In this document: positions 31,047-42,845 of the stretch, one piece after another | How positions within the stretch are numbered: position 1 is the stretch's first letter | Layout of the letters: the number at the start of each line of letters is the position of its first letter | Assembly (NCBI GenBank): GCA_030522415.1 | Contig: CM060115.1 | Coordinates: 15,694,455-15,758,454, forward strand | Length of the DNA: 64,000 bases | Source: Channallabes apus | Lineage: Eukaryota; Chordata; Actinopteri; Siluriformes; Clariidae | Direction of reading: 5' to 3' | Notes under the pieces: generated by a model | The model's input: only the letters and a program-made list of their open reading frames with translations | Databases searched by the model: none | Told to the model about the DNA's origin: nothing | Made by a program: the position numbers and the translations under genes

Positions 31047-33788
31047 GTAGTGGTGCAAACAAGTGGTGTAGTGGTGGGAAGAAGTGGTGCGATGCCAGGA
31101 GTGTTTCCATTCTCTCCAGTAGCTGCTCGCCTCATTTGGAATATCTGAGTGTTAAATGTCGTCCTTTCTACCTGCCTCGCGAGTTCACCTCGGTCATTGC
31201 CACGGCGGTCTACATCCCACCCCACGCGGACACAGGCACTGCTCTGTCTGAACTACATGATGTGCTGAGTGAGTTCCAAAACAAACACCCGGACGCAGCG
31301 CACATTGTAGCAGATGACTTTAATAAAGCGAACCTCAGACAGGTTATGCCAAACTTTCACCAACATGTTACATGTCCGACAAGGGGACTCAACATTCTGG
31401 ACCACTGTTACACACCATACAAGCGGGGCTACAAAGCTGTTTCACATCCAGCATTCGGGAAATCAGACCACAACGCCATTTTCCTCATACCGGAATATCA
31501 ACAAAGCTTTCGTCGTGAAGCTCCGGTCATGAGGGAGGTGCAACGCTGGTCTGCCCAATCAGAAGCTACGCTACAGGACGCGCTCGATGACGTAGATTGG
31601 GACATGTTCCGAGCCTGCGCAGTAGACATCAACGAGTTTGCGGATGTAGCAGTTAGCTTCGTTAGCACGCTCGTAAATGAAGTTGTCCCGACAGTGAGGT
31701 TCAAATCGTTTCCGAACCAGAAGCCTTGGGTAGACCGATCGATCCGCGATGCTGTGAATGCCCGGACCGCTGCTTATAATGCCGCACTCATTAGCGGCGA
31801 TATGAGCGCATACAAAGCGGCTTCTTATGGCGTCAGGCGAGCGGTGAGGGAAGCTAAGAGGCGGTTCCGACAGCGAACTGAATCACACTTCCATCAGGGT
31901 GACACACGCCGCATGTGGCACGGATTACGCACAATCACGGACTACAAGGTTGCCAAAGACACCACGACGATCGTCGCCGACTCTGCATTCGCCAACGAGC
32001 TGAACGCATTCTTCGCCCGGTTCGAGGTTAGCCAGGCGGCTAATGCTAGCAGCCTGCTGACTGAGAGTGATGACGTCATCAGCGAGGATTGCGTCATCAG
32101 CATCGCAGAGCACGACGTTCGCACGGCGCTGAGGAGGGTGAACACCAGGAAAGCGGCGGGTCCAGATGGCATCTCTGGGCGCCTGCTGCGCTGCTGCGCT
32201 GACCAGCTGTCAGGTGTGTTCACCTGTATCTTTAATGAGTCCCTGGCGAAGTCTGTGGTCCCGGCGTGTTTCAAGAGATCCACCATTGTCCCCGTGCCCA
32301 AGACCAACAAACCCTCATGCCTGAATGACTACCGGCCTGTTGCACTGACATCGATGGTCATGAAGGTATTTGAGGGTCTGCTAAAAAACATCATCTCCTC
32401 CTCCATCCCCAGCTCCATAGATCCACTTCAGTTCGCCTACCGCCCCAACAGATCCACAGAGGATGCCATCTCCCATGTTCTGCACACCACTCTCAGCCAC
32501 GTGGACAAGATGCAAGGTAACTATGTGAGATTGCTTTTTATAGATTACAGCTCTGCTTTCAACACAATAGTGCCTAACAGACTGTTCACAAAGCTGAGAG
32601 ATCTAGGACTTAACAAACGCTTGTGTGCCTGGGTGTTGGACTTCCTCTCGGACAGATCTCAAGCGGTGAGAGTGGGCAAGTGCTTCTCCAGCAGCATCAC
32701 CATCAACACAGGTGCTCCACAGGGATGTGTTCTCTCTCCACTGCTATACTCTCTCTACACTTCAGACTGTGTGGCCATGTTCGACTCCAACACCATCGTT
32801 AAGTTTGCTGACGATACGGTGGTGCTGGGCTTCATCTCCAACAACGATGAGTCGGCCTACATAGATGAAGTGGAGAACCTGGCACTATGGTGTGAAGAAA
32901 ACTGCCTCCGACTGAACGTCAGTAAGACGAAGGAGCTGGTGGTGGACTTCAGAAGGGGACAACTGGACCACAAACCCCTCATCATCAATGGAGCTCCAGT
33001 GGAGAGAGTGAGCAGCTTCAAGTACTTGGGCGTCCACATCTCCGAGGATCTGACTTGGACTGAGCATATCTGTGCTCAGATGAAAAGGGCAAAGCAGCGT
33101 CTGTACCACCTGAGGCAGTTGAGGAAGTTTGGGGTTTCCCCTGCTGTCCTTAAGGCTTTCTACTCGGGTGCTGTTGAGAGCATCCTAACACAGAACATTT
33201 CATCCTGGTTTGGGAATAGCTGTGTACAGGACAGGAAAGCCCTCCAGAGAGTGATCCGGGCAGCTGAACGCTGCTGCAGGTTAACTCTCCCCTCCATGCA
33301 GGACATCTACACCAGGAGATGTAAAACCAGGGCAGCTCGTATCATTAAGGACTTGTCGCACCCCAATAACGGACTGTTCAAACTTCTGCATTCAGGCAGA
33401 AGGTTCCGGGTCATTATGGCCAAAACGGAGAGACTCAGGAGGAGTTTTTATCCACAGGCGATTAGACTCCTCAACCATGATGGGCCACTCTCCCATTCAT
33501 AGGACTGGTAACAGTTCACCCACACACTGCTGTGCTGACATTCCACACTGCACACTGCACTTTAGTCTGGACTGTAAGCATCACTTGCACTAACATCTTT
33601 ATCCTGCTCAGATACACATTTTATTATTATGTTTACATTTGCACCTTTTTTTTTTTTTTTTTTTTAAATTTCAATTTCTAGATTATTTCTTTTGTTTCTT
33701 GTTATTTGCACAAAGTAGGAGCGGTTCAGGATACATTTCACTGCGTGTTGTACTTGTATAACTATGCATGTGACAAAGAATCTTGAAT
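31047..33788 (+). mobile_element. Rex1-type LINE with intact ORF
   Basis: The 2.7-kb insertion is flanked by a 7-bp target duplication cttgttt (31040-31046, 33789-33795). The 3' tail is tctt/gaatctt repeats after a T-run at 33649-33664. It is probably 5'-truncated inside the endonuclease region, because the frame lacks the first endonuclease motif. Confidence 0.88.
31136..33502 (+). CDS. Rex1 endonuclease/reverse transcriptase polyprotein (788 codons open)
   Basis: Non-LTR retrotransposon protein that nicks target DNA and reverse transcribes its RNA in place. The C-terminal half of an apurinic-type endonuclease is seen (AAHIVADDFNKANL at about residues 54-67, KSDHNAIFLIP at about 108-118). 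Then come the RT motifs VPVPKTNKPSCLNDYRPVAL, FIDYSSAFNTI, NTGAPQGCVLSPLLYSLYT and KFADDTVV (Lys556, Asp559, Asp560), and a C-terminal Cys-containing region ending in LLNHDGPLSHS. The usual GDFN motif reads ADDFN here (Gly to Asp), which could weaken the endonuclease. The frame is free of stops for 788 codons. The N-terminal endonuclease part is missing, so the copy is probably not autonomous. Confidence 0.88.
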   Translation: MEYLSVKCRPFYLPREFTSVIATAVYIPPHADTGTALSELHDVLSEFQNKHPDAAHIVADDFNKANLRQVMPNFHQHVTCPTRGLNILDHCYTPYKRGYKAVSHPAFGKSDHNAIFLIPEYQQSFRREAPVMREVQRWSAQSEATLQDALDDVDWDMFRACAVDINEFADVAVSFVSTLVNEVVPTVRFKSFPNQKPWVDRSIRDAVNARTAAYNAALISGDMSAYKAASYGVRRAVREAKRRFRQRTESHFHQGDTRRMWHGLRTITDYKVAKDTTTIVADSAFANELNAFFARFEVSQAANASSLLTESDDVISEDCVISIAEHDVRTALRRVNTRKAAGPDGISGRLLRCCADQLSGVFTCIFNESLAKSVVPACFKRSTIVPVPKTNKPSCLNDYRPVALTSMVMKVFEGLLKNIISSSIPSSIDPLQFAYRPNRSTEDAISHVLHTTLSHVDKMQGNYVRLLFIDYSSAFNTIVPNRLFTKLRDLGLNKRLCAWVLDFLSDRSQAVRVGKCFSSSITINTGAPQGCVLSPLLYSLYTSDCVAMFDSNTIVKFADDTVVLGFISNNDESAYIDEVENLALWCEENCLRLNVSKTKELVVDFRRGQLDHKPLIINGAPVERVSSFKYLGVHISEDLTWTEHICAQMKRAKQRLYHLRQLRKFGVSPAVLKAFYSGAVESILTQNISSWFGNSCVQDRKALQRVIRAAERCCRLTLPSMQDIYTRRCKTRAARIIKDLSHPNNGLFKLLHSGRRFRVIMAKTERLRRSFYPQAIRLLNHDGPLSHS

Positions 33789-33795
33789 CTTGTTT

Positions 33796-34950
33796 TTAGC
33801 TTCAGACCAAGGCTGCATCTCATTGCTAGTCCTGCTTGATCTTAATGCTGCATTCGACACTATAGATCATAATATTCTCATAGATCGCTTACAAAATTAT
33901 ATAGGTATTCAGGGACAGGCATTAAAATGGTTTAGATCTTACCTGTCTGATCGCTACCATTTTGTAGATCTAAATGGAGAACCGTCTGGTGTAATGCCAG
34001 TGAAATATGGGGTCCCACAAGGGTCAGTTTTAGGACCTCTGTTGTTCTCAATATACATGCTTCCCTTGGGTAACATCATTAGAAGACATGGGATTAGTTT
34101 CCATTGTTATGCTGATGATACCCAATTATATATCTCAACCAAACCAGACGAAATACCTAAGTTGTCTAGATTAACTGAGTGTGTCCAGGACATAAAAGAT
34201 TGGATGACCAATAACTTTCTTTTATTAAATTCAGATAAGACAGAGATATTACTTATTGGCCCAAAAACCAGCACACAACAGCTTTCACAATTCAGCTTGC
34301 GCTTAGAAGGATGTACTGTTATTACCAGCTCAGCAGTAAAAGATCTGGGAGTAATATTAGACAGTAACTTGTCTTTTGAAAATCACATTTCAAATATCAC
34401 AAAAACAGCCTTTTTCCATCTTCGAAATATTGCTAAACTTAGGAACATCTTATCCGTATCTGATGCAGAAAAACTAGTTCATGCATTCATGACCTCCAGA
34501 CTGGACTATTGTAATGCATTACTAGGTGGTTGTCCTGCATCCTCAATAAACAAGCTTCAGTTAATCCAAAATGCAGCTGCCAGGGTTCTCACTAGATCCA
34601 GAAAATATGATCATATAACCCCAATATTATCATCCCTGCACTGGCTACCTGTTCAGTTTAGAATAAATTACAAAATAGTATTACTTACATACAAGGCCTT
34701 AAATGGTTTAGCTCCCACATACCTAACCAGTCTTCTGATGCGCTACAATCCACCACGCGCCTTAAGACCACAAAGCTCCGGACTTCTGGTAGTTCCCAGA
34801 ATTTCAAAATCTACAAAAGGGGGTAGGGCTTTTTCATATTTAGCTCCAAAGCTTTGGAATAGCCTTCCAGACAGTGTTCGGGGAGCAGACACGGTTTCTC
34901 AGTTCAAAAGTAGACTCAAGACGCATCTTTTTAATCTGGCATACACATAA
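33796..34950 (+). pseudogene. L2-type LINE RT, C-terminal part
   Basis: Continuation after the Rex1 insertion: [72 protein letters not shown], then RLKTHLFNLAYT and a stop. This half is uninterrupted for 386 codons with the YADD site intact, so the element was fairly young when Rex1 entered it. Confidence 0.88.
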
Positions 34951-35675
34951 CTCATCCCAGTACTCATACTCCAGTACACCTATACCGAATGGCAACTACG
35001 CTAATTCTCCCCATCTGTTCTGTATTTCTCTACCCATCCCGAGGCATCGGGAGATTTTGCCAGCTTCAGTAGACAAAGGCCGACCCTGCGAGGTTCCTGA
35101 GGCATCCAGAGAAGGACCAGCTCCAGCTGGATTCAGCTTTATGATGGTTGGAGCTACACATGCTGCTCCTGTGCTTCCAGTGATCCAGACCTCATCTGCC
35201 CTCTGCACCTACTGACTCGTCCCTATGCTGAACTGGTCTTCATGTCAATTTAAATAATTTCTGTCATATTGAATTTTCACCTGCACAACACACAAGATGT
35301 TATATCATTTCTATCTGTTGTCGCCCAAATGAGGATGGGTTCCCTGTTGAGTCTGGTTCCTCTCAAGGTTTCTTCCTAATGCCATCTCAGGGAGTTTTTC
35401 CTTGCCACCGTCGCCGTCACCCTTGGCTTGCTCATCAGAGAAATTTCATTAATTCGTCTCATTATTATCTGCACATTTTTCTCACACATCCACACTTCCA
35501 ATTATTTTCTTTTCTATAATTATTATTATTTTTTATTTATTTATTTTCTATTATTATTATTATTATTTTATTTATTTATTATTATTATTATGATTTGTTA
35601 AATTTCTTTAATTTTTGTGAAGCTGCTTTGAGACAATGACCATTGTTAAAAGCGCTATATAAATAAAAGTGAATT

Positions 35676-36439
35676 GAATCTTTAATGTAATCAGTGATAA
35701 ATAATAATAATAATAATGAGGTTGAAATCCACGTACATGTCTGTGTCTCTTTCTGTACAGCCGAACTCTAACTCATTAATACAAAGAAATGACATTCTGT
35801 AAGGTTGAGTATCTGATGCCTTGTTTACACTAAGTTGTCCTTCTTTCGTCGTCAGATAAATACACTCCCTGTTCTAATCTGAGACATATCTAAAGTTGAG
35901 TAAAAACGATGGACAGTTTTCACTTATGGTGCAGGTTAAACTTGTCAGATATCTACTGTAAGTAATGCAGATGTTTCAGTAAATTCTGTGCAGTTTTGTG
36001 TGATGCTGCAACAAACTCTGGCTGGACCAACAGACAGACACAATTTGTTCTGAGACTGGTTTCTGGTCCTCCAATGTGTGAAATGTAAAGATATCACTAA
36101 AAGAGTTCTATTTATATTGATATATACAGTAGATATACTACTTAAGGTCAGATGCTCTTTACACCTAAGCATTAACACAAAGTGCACAGTTCATTTCTAC
36201 TGTTATAGAAAGCAGTTTTATTCTTCTCATAAAAACATTAAAACATCAAATATAAACAGCTTTATATTATTGTATACAAAAACATTGATTTTGTATAATC
36301 TGAATGAATGTATGATTGTCGTATAAGTATTTCACTGCATATCGCTCTGTGTATGACTGTATATGACAGAATTTGAATTTAATAAAGTTTATAAAGCAGC
36401 ATTGTATATAAAAACAAATGATAAAAAAAAAGAAACTTA
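35676..36439. other. Intergenic, no feature recognised
   Basis: AT-rich sequence with an (ATA)n run at 35699-35717. No coding frame, RNA gene or repeat family that I recognise. Confidence 0.5.
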
Positions 36440-38020
36440 CAGTGGTTTGCAAAAGTATTCGGCCCCCTTGAACTTTTCCACATTTTGTTACATTACAGCC
36501 ACAAACATGAATCAATTTTATTGGAATTCCACGTGAAAGACCAATACAAAGTGGTGTACACGTGAGAAGTGGAACGAAACATACATGATTCCAAACATTT
36601 TTTTTTTACAAATAAATAACTGCAAAGTGGGGTGTGCGTAATTATTCAGCCCCCTTTGGTCTGAGTGCAGTCAGTTGCCTATAGACATTGCCTGATGAGT
36701 GCTAATGACTAAATAGAGTGCACCTGTGTGTAATCTAATGTCAGTACAAATACAGCTGCTCTGTGACGGCCTCAGAGGTTGTCTAAGAGAATATTGGGAG
36801 CAACAACACCATGAAGTCCAAAGAACACACCAGACAGGTCAGGGATAAAGTTATTGAGAAATTTAAAGCAGGCTTAGGCTACAAAAAGATTTCCAAAGCC
36901 TTGAACATCCCACGGAGCCACTGTTCAAGCGATCATTCAGAAATGGAAGGAGTATGGCACAACTGTAAACCTACCGAGACAAGGCCGTCCACCTAAACTC
37001 ACAGGCCGAACAAGGAGAGCGCTGATCAGAAATGCTGCCAAGAGGCCCATGGTGACTCTGGATGAGCTGCAGAGATCTACAGCTCAGGTGGGGGAATCTG
37101 TCCATAGGACAACTATTAGTCGTGCACTGCACAAAGTTGGCCTTTATGGAAGAGTGGCAAGAAGAAAACCATTGTTAACAGAAAACCATAAGAAGTCCAG
37201 TTTGCACAGCAAACATGTGGAAGAAGGTGCTCTGGTCAGATGAGACCAAAATGGAACTTTTTGGGCAATTGCAAAACGCTATGTGTGGCGGAAAACTAAC
37301 ACTGCACATCACTCTGAACACACCATCCCCACTGTCAAATATGGTGGTGGCAGCATCATGCTCTGGGGTGCTTCTCTTCAGCAGGGACAGGGAAGCTGGT
37401 CAGAGTTGATGGGAAGATGGATGGAGCCAAATACAGGACAATCTTGGAAGAAAACCTCTTGGAGTCTGCAAAAGACTTGAGACTGGGGCGGAGGTTCACC
37501 TTCCAGCAGGACAACGACCGTAAACATAAAGCCAAGGCAACAATGGAATGGTTTAAAACAAAACATATCCATGTGTTAGAATGGCCCAGTCAAAGTCCAG
37601 ATCTAAATCCAATCGAGAATCTGTGGCAAGATCTGAAAACTGCTGTTCACAAACGCTGTCCATCTAATGTGACTGAGCTGGAGCTGTTTTGCAAAGAAGA
37701 ATGGGCGAGGATTTCAGTCTCTAGATGTGCAAAGCTGGTAGAGACACACCCTAAAAGACTGGCAGCTGGAATTGCAGCAAAAGGTGGTTCTACACAGTAT
37801 TGACTCAGGGGGCTGAATAATTACGCACACCCCACTTTGCAGTTATTTATTTGCAAAAAATGTTTGGAATCATGTATGATTTTCGTTCCACTTCTCACGT
37901 GTACACCACTTTGTATTGGTCTTTCACGTGGAATTCCAATAAAATTGATTCATGTTTGTAGCTGTAATGTGACAAAATGTGGAAAAGTTCAAGGGGGCCG
38001 AATACTTTTGCAAGCCACTG
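36440..38020 (+). mobile_element. Tc1 transposon with about 200-bp inverted repeats, decayed
   Basis: 1581 bp between TA at 36438-36439 and 38021-38022. Ends CAGTGGTTTGCAAAAGTATT and AATACTTTTGCAAGCCACTG are inverted; similarity extends about 200 bp, to ccccactttgcagttattta. The transposase gene inside is broken. Confidence 0.92.
36811..37803 (+). pseudogene. Tc1 transposase pseudogene
   Basis: Start MKSKEHTRQVRDKVIEKFKA, then ISKALNIPRS, and a frameshift near 36910. Later pieces are 37049-37243 (RRKPLLTENHKKSS), 37215-37409 ([12 protein letters not shown]), 37283-37480 ([13 protein letters not shown]) and 37417-37803 (FQQDNDRKHKAKA, SQSPDLNPIENLWQDL, ending AAKGGSTQY). The DDE residues can all be read, but at least three frameshifts divide the gene. 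In the second catalytic motif the usual DNDPKH is DNDRKH. Confidence 0.88.
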
Positions 38021-38489
38021 TATACGAACTGTGTATAAAACTGTATACACACTGCTGAGACACAGACCTTCACTTAAATTTCCCTTTAAATAAAATTTGT
38101 GGTAATCAAAACATATTATTATTACTACTACTACTACTAATGCTCAACACTCTCAATCCTCAAGACTGTGATTGTGTATTATGATCAATTGAGTTTAGAA
38201 CAAGCACAAGCACACACACTCAATGTGAGAAAAAACAATTCACAAATAAAAACGTCCTGAATGAGTGTGATGATCACTTAAACCTTTGGTGAAGTTGCAT
38301 GAAAAAAAGTCCAACAAAAAACAGAGCTGTGTTTTATAGCAAAAGTAAGAGCATTTTCTCTCTCACACACACACACACACACTGTGATGAGAACTGACAG
38401 TATTGAGACTAAACAGCTGTGTCCATAATAAAACCACTTGTTAGTGAGACTCATCAGAACAAAAGACTTCAGTTTATTAGGGATCATAA

Positions 38490-38700
38490 AGACTAGACTT
38501 TGGAGTGATGGAAAAAGGTCATGTGACCTGATGAGTCCAGATTCTATTCCATAGTGATGGGCGTGTCGGGGTAAGAAGTGAAGGACATGAAGCGATGCAC
38601 CCATCATGCATAGTGTCCACTGTACAGCCTCTGGAGACAGTGTTATGATCTGGGGTTGATCAGTTACTCAGGTCGAGACTCTTTAGAACACAAGCTGCTT
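38490..38700 (+). pseudogene. Tc1/mariner transposase fragment
   Basis: Broken frames contain DESRFYS, a cgatgcacccatcatgcatagt segment (AMHPSCIVSTV-like) and GDSVMIWG, the order of the central part of a Tc1/mariner catalytic domain. No termini were found. Confidence 0.55.
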
Positions 38701-39089
38701 TTCAGATGTGATGTTTGTATCTCACAGAGATTAAGGCAGTAAAGTGTTTTAAAAAATAAATATTTTCAGACATCCGAGTGCGTTCTTGACTAACGCAGTA
38801 TAAAGCTCACTCCTGTCTGGCTTGTTTGTGAGATTAAAGCTTCACCTCTTCAGAAGTTCATGCTGATGTTTCTCCATGTTAACATGTTTATATTTCTGAG
38901 TCATGTGCATGCAGGAGTATCCCTCATGATAAAACAACAGTATGATCTAAAACCATCCCTAAAAGGAATTTTAATTAGTTTCATATAAATTGCTTAAAAT
39001 TGAAGAGGACACTTAATCATTACAGTGTAACATCAGTCAGTTAAACATTGGGGATAGCCTTCAGGAAGCACTAGTGAATGTGAATCAAT

Positions 39090-39600
39090 TTCAGCTGCTT
39101 TGGTGCATATGAAAGGGACAACCGGTGCGATGGAGGAGCCTGTAACACCAGGAGAGCTGGACAGGACCGGAGAAGAGCAACAAGCCAGCAGCAGGACCGT
39201 TTTCTGCTCCGTTGTGCAAGAAGGAACAGGAGGAGTCCTATGAGAGCCCTAACAAATGACCTCCAGCAGGCACGGTTCTGGCCAAACTGTCAGAAATATA
39301 GCATGAAGGTGGCATGAGGCCCTAACAGCACAGCAGCGTGCAGAACCATCAGGTCCAACTCTGACACCCTGTGAAGACCAGGTTCACGCGTTTTGCTACC
39401 TGTAACATCATCAGGTTTGGTGGTGGGTCAGTGATGGTCTGGGGAGGATATCCTTGGATTGCTGCCACCGTTCTCCATGTGGACAACAGGTTCCTCCTGT
39501 GCAGGACACTGCCAGTCTGCATGTACCTGGCTGTGGAGACAACTCGTAGATGACAATAGCATTAATGCCACTGATTGGCCCCCATGTTCCTCTGAACTAA
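39090..39600 (+). pseudogene. Tc1-like transposase fragment
   Basis: Readable pieces include SGQTVRNIA and the glycine box NIIRFGGGSVMVWGG (39401-39445). Several stops and frame changes. No inverted repeats recognised. Confidence 0.55.
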
Positions 39601-39674
39601 AATCATCAGGGGTCTCATGTACAAAGACTTGCGTTGAATTCATACTAAAACACTGCGTACGGACAAAGCTGTAA

Positions 39675-39926
39675 ATGTGCGGAATCCCATGCATATTTTC
39701 TTTGTACATCCGAATTAACGTGAAATTGAGCGCACGTGCACGAGCGCAAAACCCCTCCCTGCCTCCTCCCCCGTATAAATACGGTAATGACTCCACTTTG
39801 GCAAAACCAAACGAAAAAGCAAAAGCCAGCAAGAGGAGAAAATGCACAGAATGTGAATTGGAGGTGCTCCTGTCGGAGGTAGACCGGAGTTCAACTGTTA
39901 TTTGCACGTTTGTCCTCCGGAATTAA
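39675..39926 (+). pseudogene. Harbinger Myb/SANT-like protein fragment
   Basis: 83 residues including KRRKCTECELEVLLSEVDRS, which resembles the start of the Myb/SANT DNA-binding partner of Harbinger nucleases. It is truncated soon after. Confidence 0.55.
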
Positions 39927-40008
39927 TAAAAAATAAAAAAAAGAAATTTGAAGGGGGCATCCAGGTCTAGCATTGTATTTTCCCCAGATCATGCAACCTG
40001 TTTGAGCA

Positions 40009-40526
40009 TCACATATTCCGATTCACGTATGCAAATTCGTCTTCAGATGGCGCCTTTATAGCAATGTGCGTGCAGTCGATGGCTCCGATTACATTAGGAA
40101 AACCGGCGATCGCTGCAAATTGCGCTTTAATGTTTGGCTGGTCAACTGGATGGTATGGAAACCTTATATACCTGCTAGACATGCGGGTGATCCCGTCCCA
40201 TACAGCTGGCACTGCACGGCTCAAAGACGACTGGCTTAACCACGAGCGGTCTGCCGGTTCCCTTTGGAAAGAACCAGTTGCCAGGAAACCAAGCGTTGTC
40301 AGCACCTGTAAGGGAACGGGTAATGCGCGGCTCCTCGCTGTCTCTCTTTCCAAATTTGGACCCAATTCAGCACAGAGCTCCAGGAGGATAGCTCTTGGAA
40401 ATCTGAAACGGCTAATAAGCCAGTCATCATCATGGGCCAGAAATCACTGTGATCCCTAAAAACGTGTTCCCTTTGGATTCGGCCATCGACAATGTCCTCT
40501 AATAAGGCCAACACTGCCACTGCCAT
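40009..40526 (-). pseudogene. HARBI1-like Harbinger transposase fragment
   Basis: Two overlapping minus-strand frames. 40526-40299 begins MAVAVLALLEDIVDGRIQRE and contains VFRDHSDF; 40365-40009 has LTTLGFLATGSFQRE, SQSSLSRAVPAV and AGFPNVIGAIDCTHIAIKAP (first catalytic Asp in AIDCTH). A frameshift near 40365 and loss of the C-terminal DE half make it non-functional. Confidence 0.82.
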
Positions 40527-41032
40527 AGACTGAGGGTTGTATACATTTGTAAATGCTTTTATATGTTCTAAATCACATAATTGGTAGAAAAATAGTGTGT
40601 CAATTAACCCATTTTATCAAATATAAATTAATAATGTTTTTCACATGTGTTGGTGCGATACTCTGTAGTGTGCAATTCAACATAATTGCCTCTAGGGGTC
40701 GCCAACGGAAATAAAACAAACACACACAAGAAATACACGTACGCCAGACATGAAGTTGGCGTGGAAGAACGCACATTCTCACAGTATAGTGTTATTCGTG
40801 TCAAGGCCTGACGTGATGTAAAGTCAGCATCTTCAAATGTTTGTAACTGGAATGTCCGTATGTAGGGGACGTACTGTACAGCTGATGATTTAGCTCTTCA
40901 TTGTCCGTACTTATATAATTTTGTTGTATACATGATGTACTGTGTAGTAGATTTTTAATAAGAATAAATCGTTTAACAAGATCTGTTGTGTGATTAAGTG
41001 TTCTCTTCATTTCCTTTTTTGGAGCCATGTAC

Positions 41033-41076
41033 TATACACTAATCAGCCACAACATTAGGACCACTGATTATCAGGG
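41033..41076. repeat. Tc1-type terminal repeat fragment
   Basis: tatacactaatcagccacaa followed by cattaggaccac resembles the ends of a common fish Tc1/mariner family. A single end only. Confidence 0.5.
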
Positions 41077-41473
41077 CCACCCCAGTCTCGCCCGGCCGGT
41101 TCAATTCCGCAAAGAAGACAATGCAGGTTAATATAAATGCAATATAAATACATCAGAACACCCACGTGTAATCAGTGTGCGTGTGTGGTGTTCATCATTT
41201 CTACACGTCATTAGAAATGGAGTGAAAACTCGATTTATCAGAATACTGTAAAGTAATACCTAATAAAAGCATTAAATCGGTTTAAACCTGTACTTTGGAG
41301 GGGGATTTTTTGTTCCCGCCAGATGGAGTGTCTAACTCATGTCAGTCCCGTTCAGCTCATGGTCTAATCTCAAAACATAAGAGGTTTTAAACAAGCTTTT
41401 AGATTTAAAAATTTGTATCCATGTATTCCCTTCACATCCCCCTCAGAGCGCCTCTCTTTTCCTTCTCCTGGGT

Positions 41474-42793
41474 TCACCTGCGGTTCTTCTTGTTCAGGAT
41501 GGATCTCAGGGAGCTGCTCATGTAGTACGGCCGAGTTGCAGAGCCATCGTTCTTCTCCAGATCCACCACTGAGAACATCACACAGTTAACGTTCATCATT
41601 TACAAACCAATTGTACAGCAGGAACAGGTCACAACAAACTATTAATAAATAAAACAGAACGTCTTACAGAATATAAGTATCAAATGCTTATTAGTTCCTG
41701 TGTTTAAGATGGATAGATAGATACTTTATTCATCCCCTGGGGAAATTCACAAGAGAGTCATTATATGTGTATTTATTCCATTTTTAATCCGTATGGTGTT
41801 GATACGTACAAAAGCAGAGAAACAGCGTGTCCACACACACCGCGTACACACTAAAGAAGCCGTGAGCTACCACGTACGATCCAAACACCACCGCCTGTAT
41901 GGGAACAGATGTTAAATACCGTCAGAAACACTGAGGTGCAGGACCGCGGTGTGTGGATTACAGCTCAGGTTTCTAATAAACACTATTTCAGTAAATCACT
42001 GATGAGGCTGATTACTGAGTCACACGGAGTCACACACTACAGACTGACTGGATATCAGTAAAAAGATAAAGTCTCCGTATGATGATGTAATGATTATGGT
42101 AACGTAAAATCACATCTCACCAGCAGGGGGACCCAGTAATAGTTCAGTGACGGCACGATTTCCTGAAACCCTGGAATCTGACGGGTGAAGAAAAAGAACG
42201 CGAGGACACCTGAGGAACAGGAACACTTCCACACTTAATCGCTCCAGACACAACACTTCACTTATTGATACATCCATTAAAATTCTTATTCAAACATATT
42301 TTCAAATTTAAAAAAAATTTAATTTAAAGATACAAAAACACACTGATAACATTTGGGGGGGATTGAGACACACCAACACCTCCTGAGATCAGAATCTTCC
42401 CCAGAAAAAGCAGGAAGTCAGTGACCTTATCCAACACAGCCACCCTGTAGAGACACAGACACACGTGAGCATAAATGTTTGCCCCCCGGCTTAATACTGA
42501 TGACCCAGTGAAAGTTCTAGCTCTGTCAGTGTTCATTTACTAATTTTCCTCGCTCTCTTCCTGAAGGTGTGTGTGCGCGCGTGTGTCTCCAGCTCCTCTT
42601 GCTGGGTGCGCAGATGTTCACAAGAGAGTTCTACGCTTCACCACAGGAGGTCTCACTGCAGGTGGCGGGGCCAAACATGGGGGAATCACGTTAACTCATC
42701 CTGTTTAAACGTCTCTGGTGGAGTTGCTGTTCATGCCCCCTGAACTCAGACGCTGGCCTGCTCACACGGCTAGTCTGTTTAATATTAATCTGA

Positions 42794-42845
<52 letters not shown>

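Larger units (their letters stand above)
27480..35675 (+). mobile_element. L2-type LINE, near full length, split by two Rex1 insertions
   Basis: Plus-strand retrotransposon. The 5' UTR is about 27480-27780, ORF1 27869-28687, endonuclease 28784-29257 and 29732-30690, RT 30691-31046 and 33796-34950, and the 3' UTR ends with gcgctatataaataaaagtg at about 35675. Rex1 copies interrupt it at 29258-29731 (-) and 31047-33788 (+). The 3' end of this family is dispersed as short copies through introns of both neighbouring genes. Confidence 0.87.
39606..40800. mobile_element. PIF/Harbinger remnant
   Basis: Contains both gene types of Harbinger elements in opposite orientation: a short Myb/SANT-like frame on the plus strand (39675-39926) and a HARBI1-like nuclease on the minus strand (40009-40526). 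A sequence near 39607, ggggtctcatgtacaaagac, resembles Harbinger termini; the partner end was not located, so limits are approximate. Confidence 0.6.
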
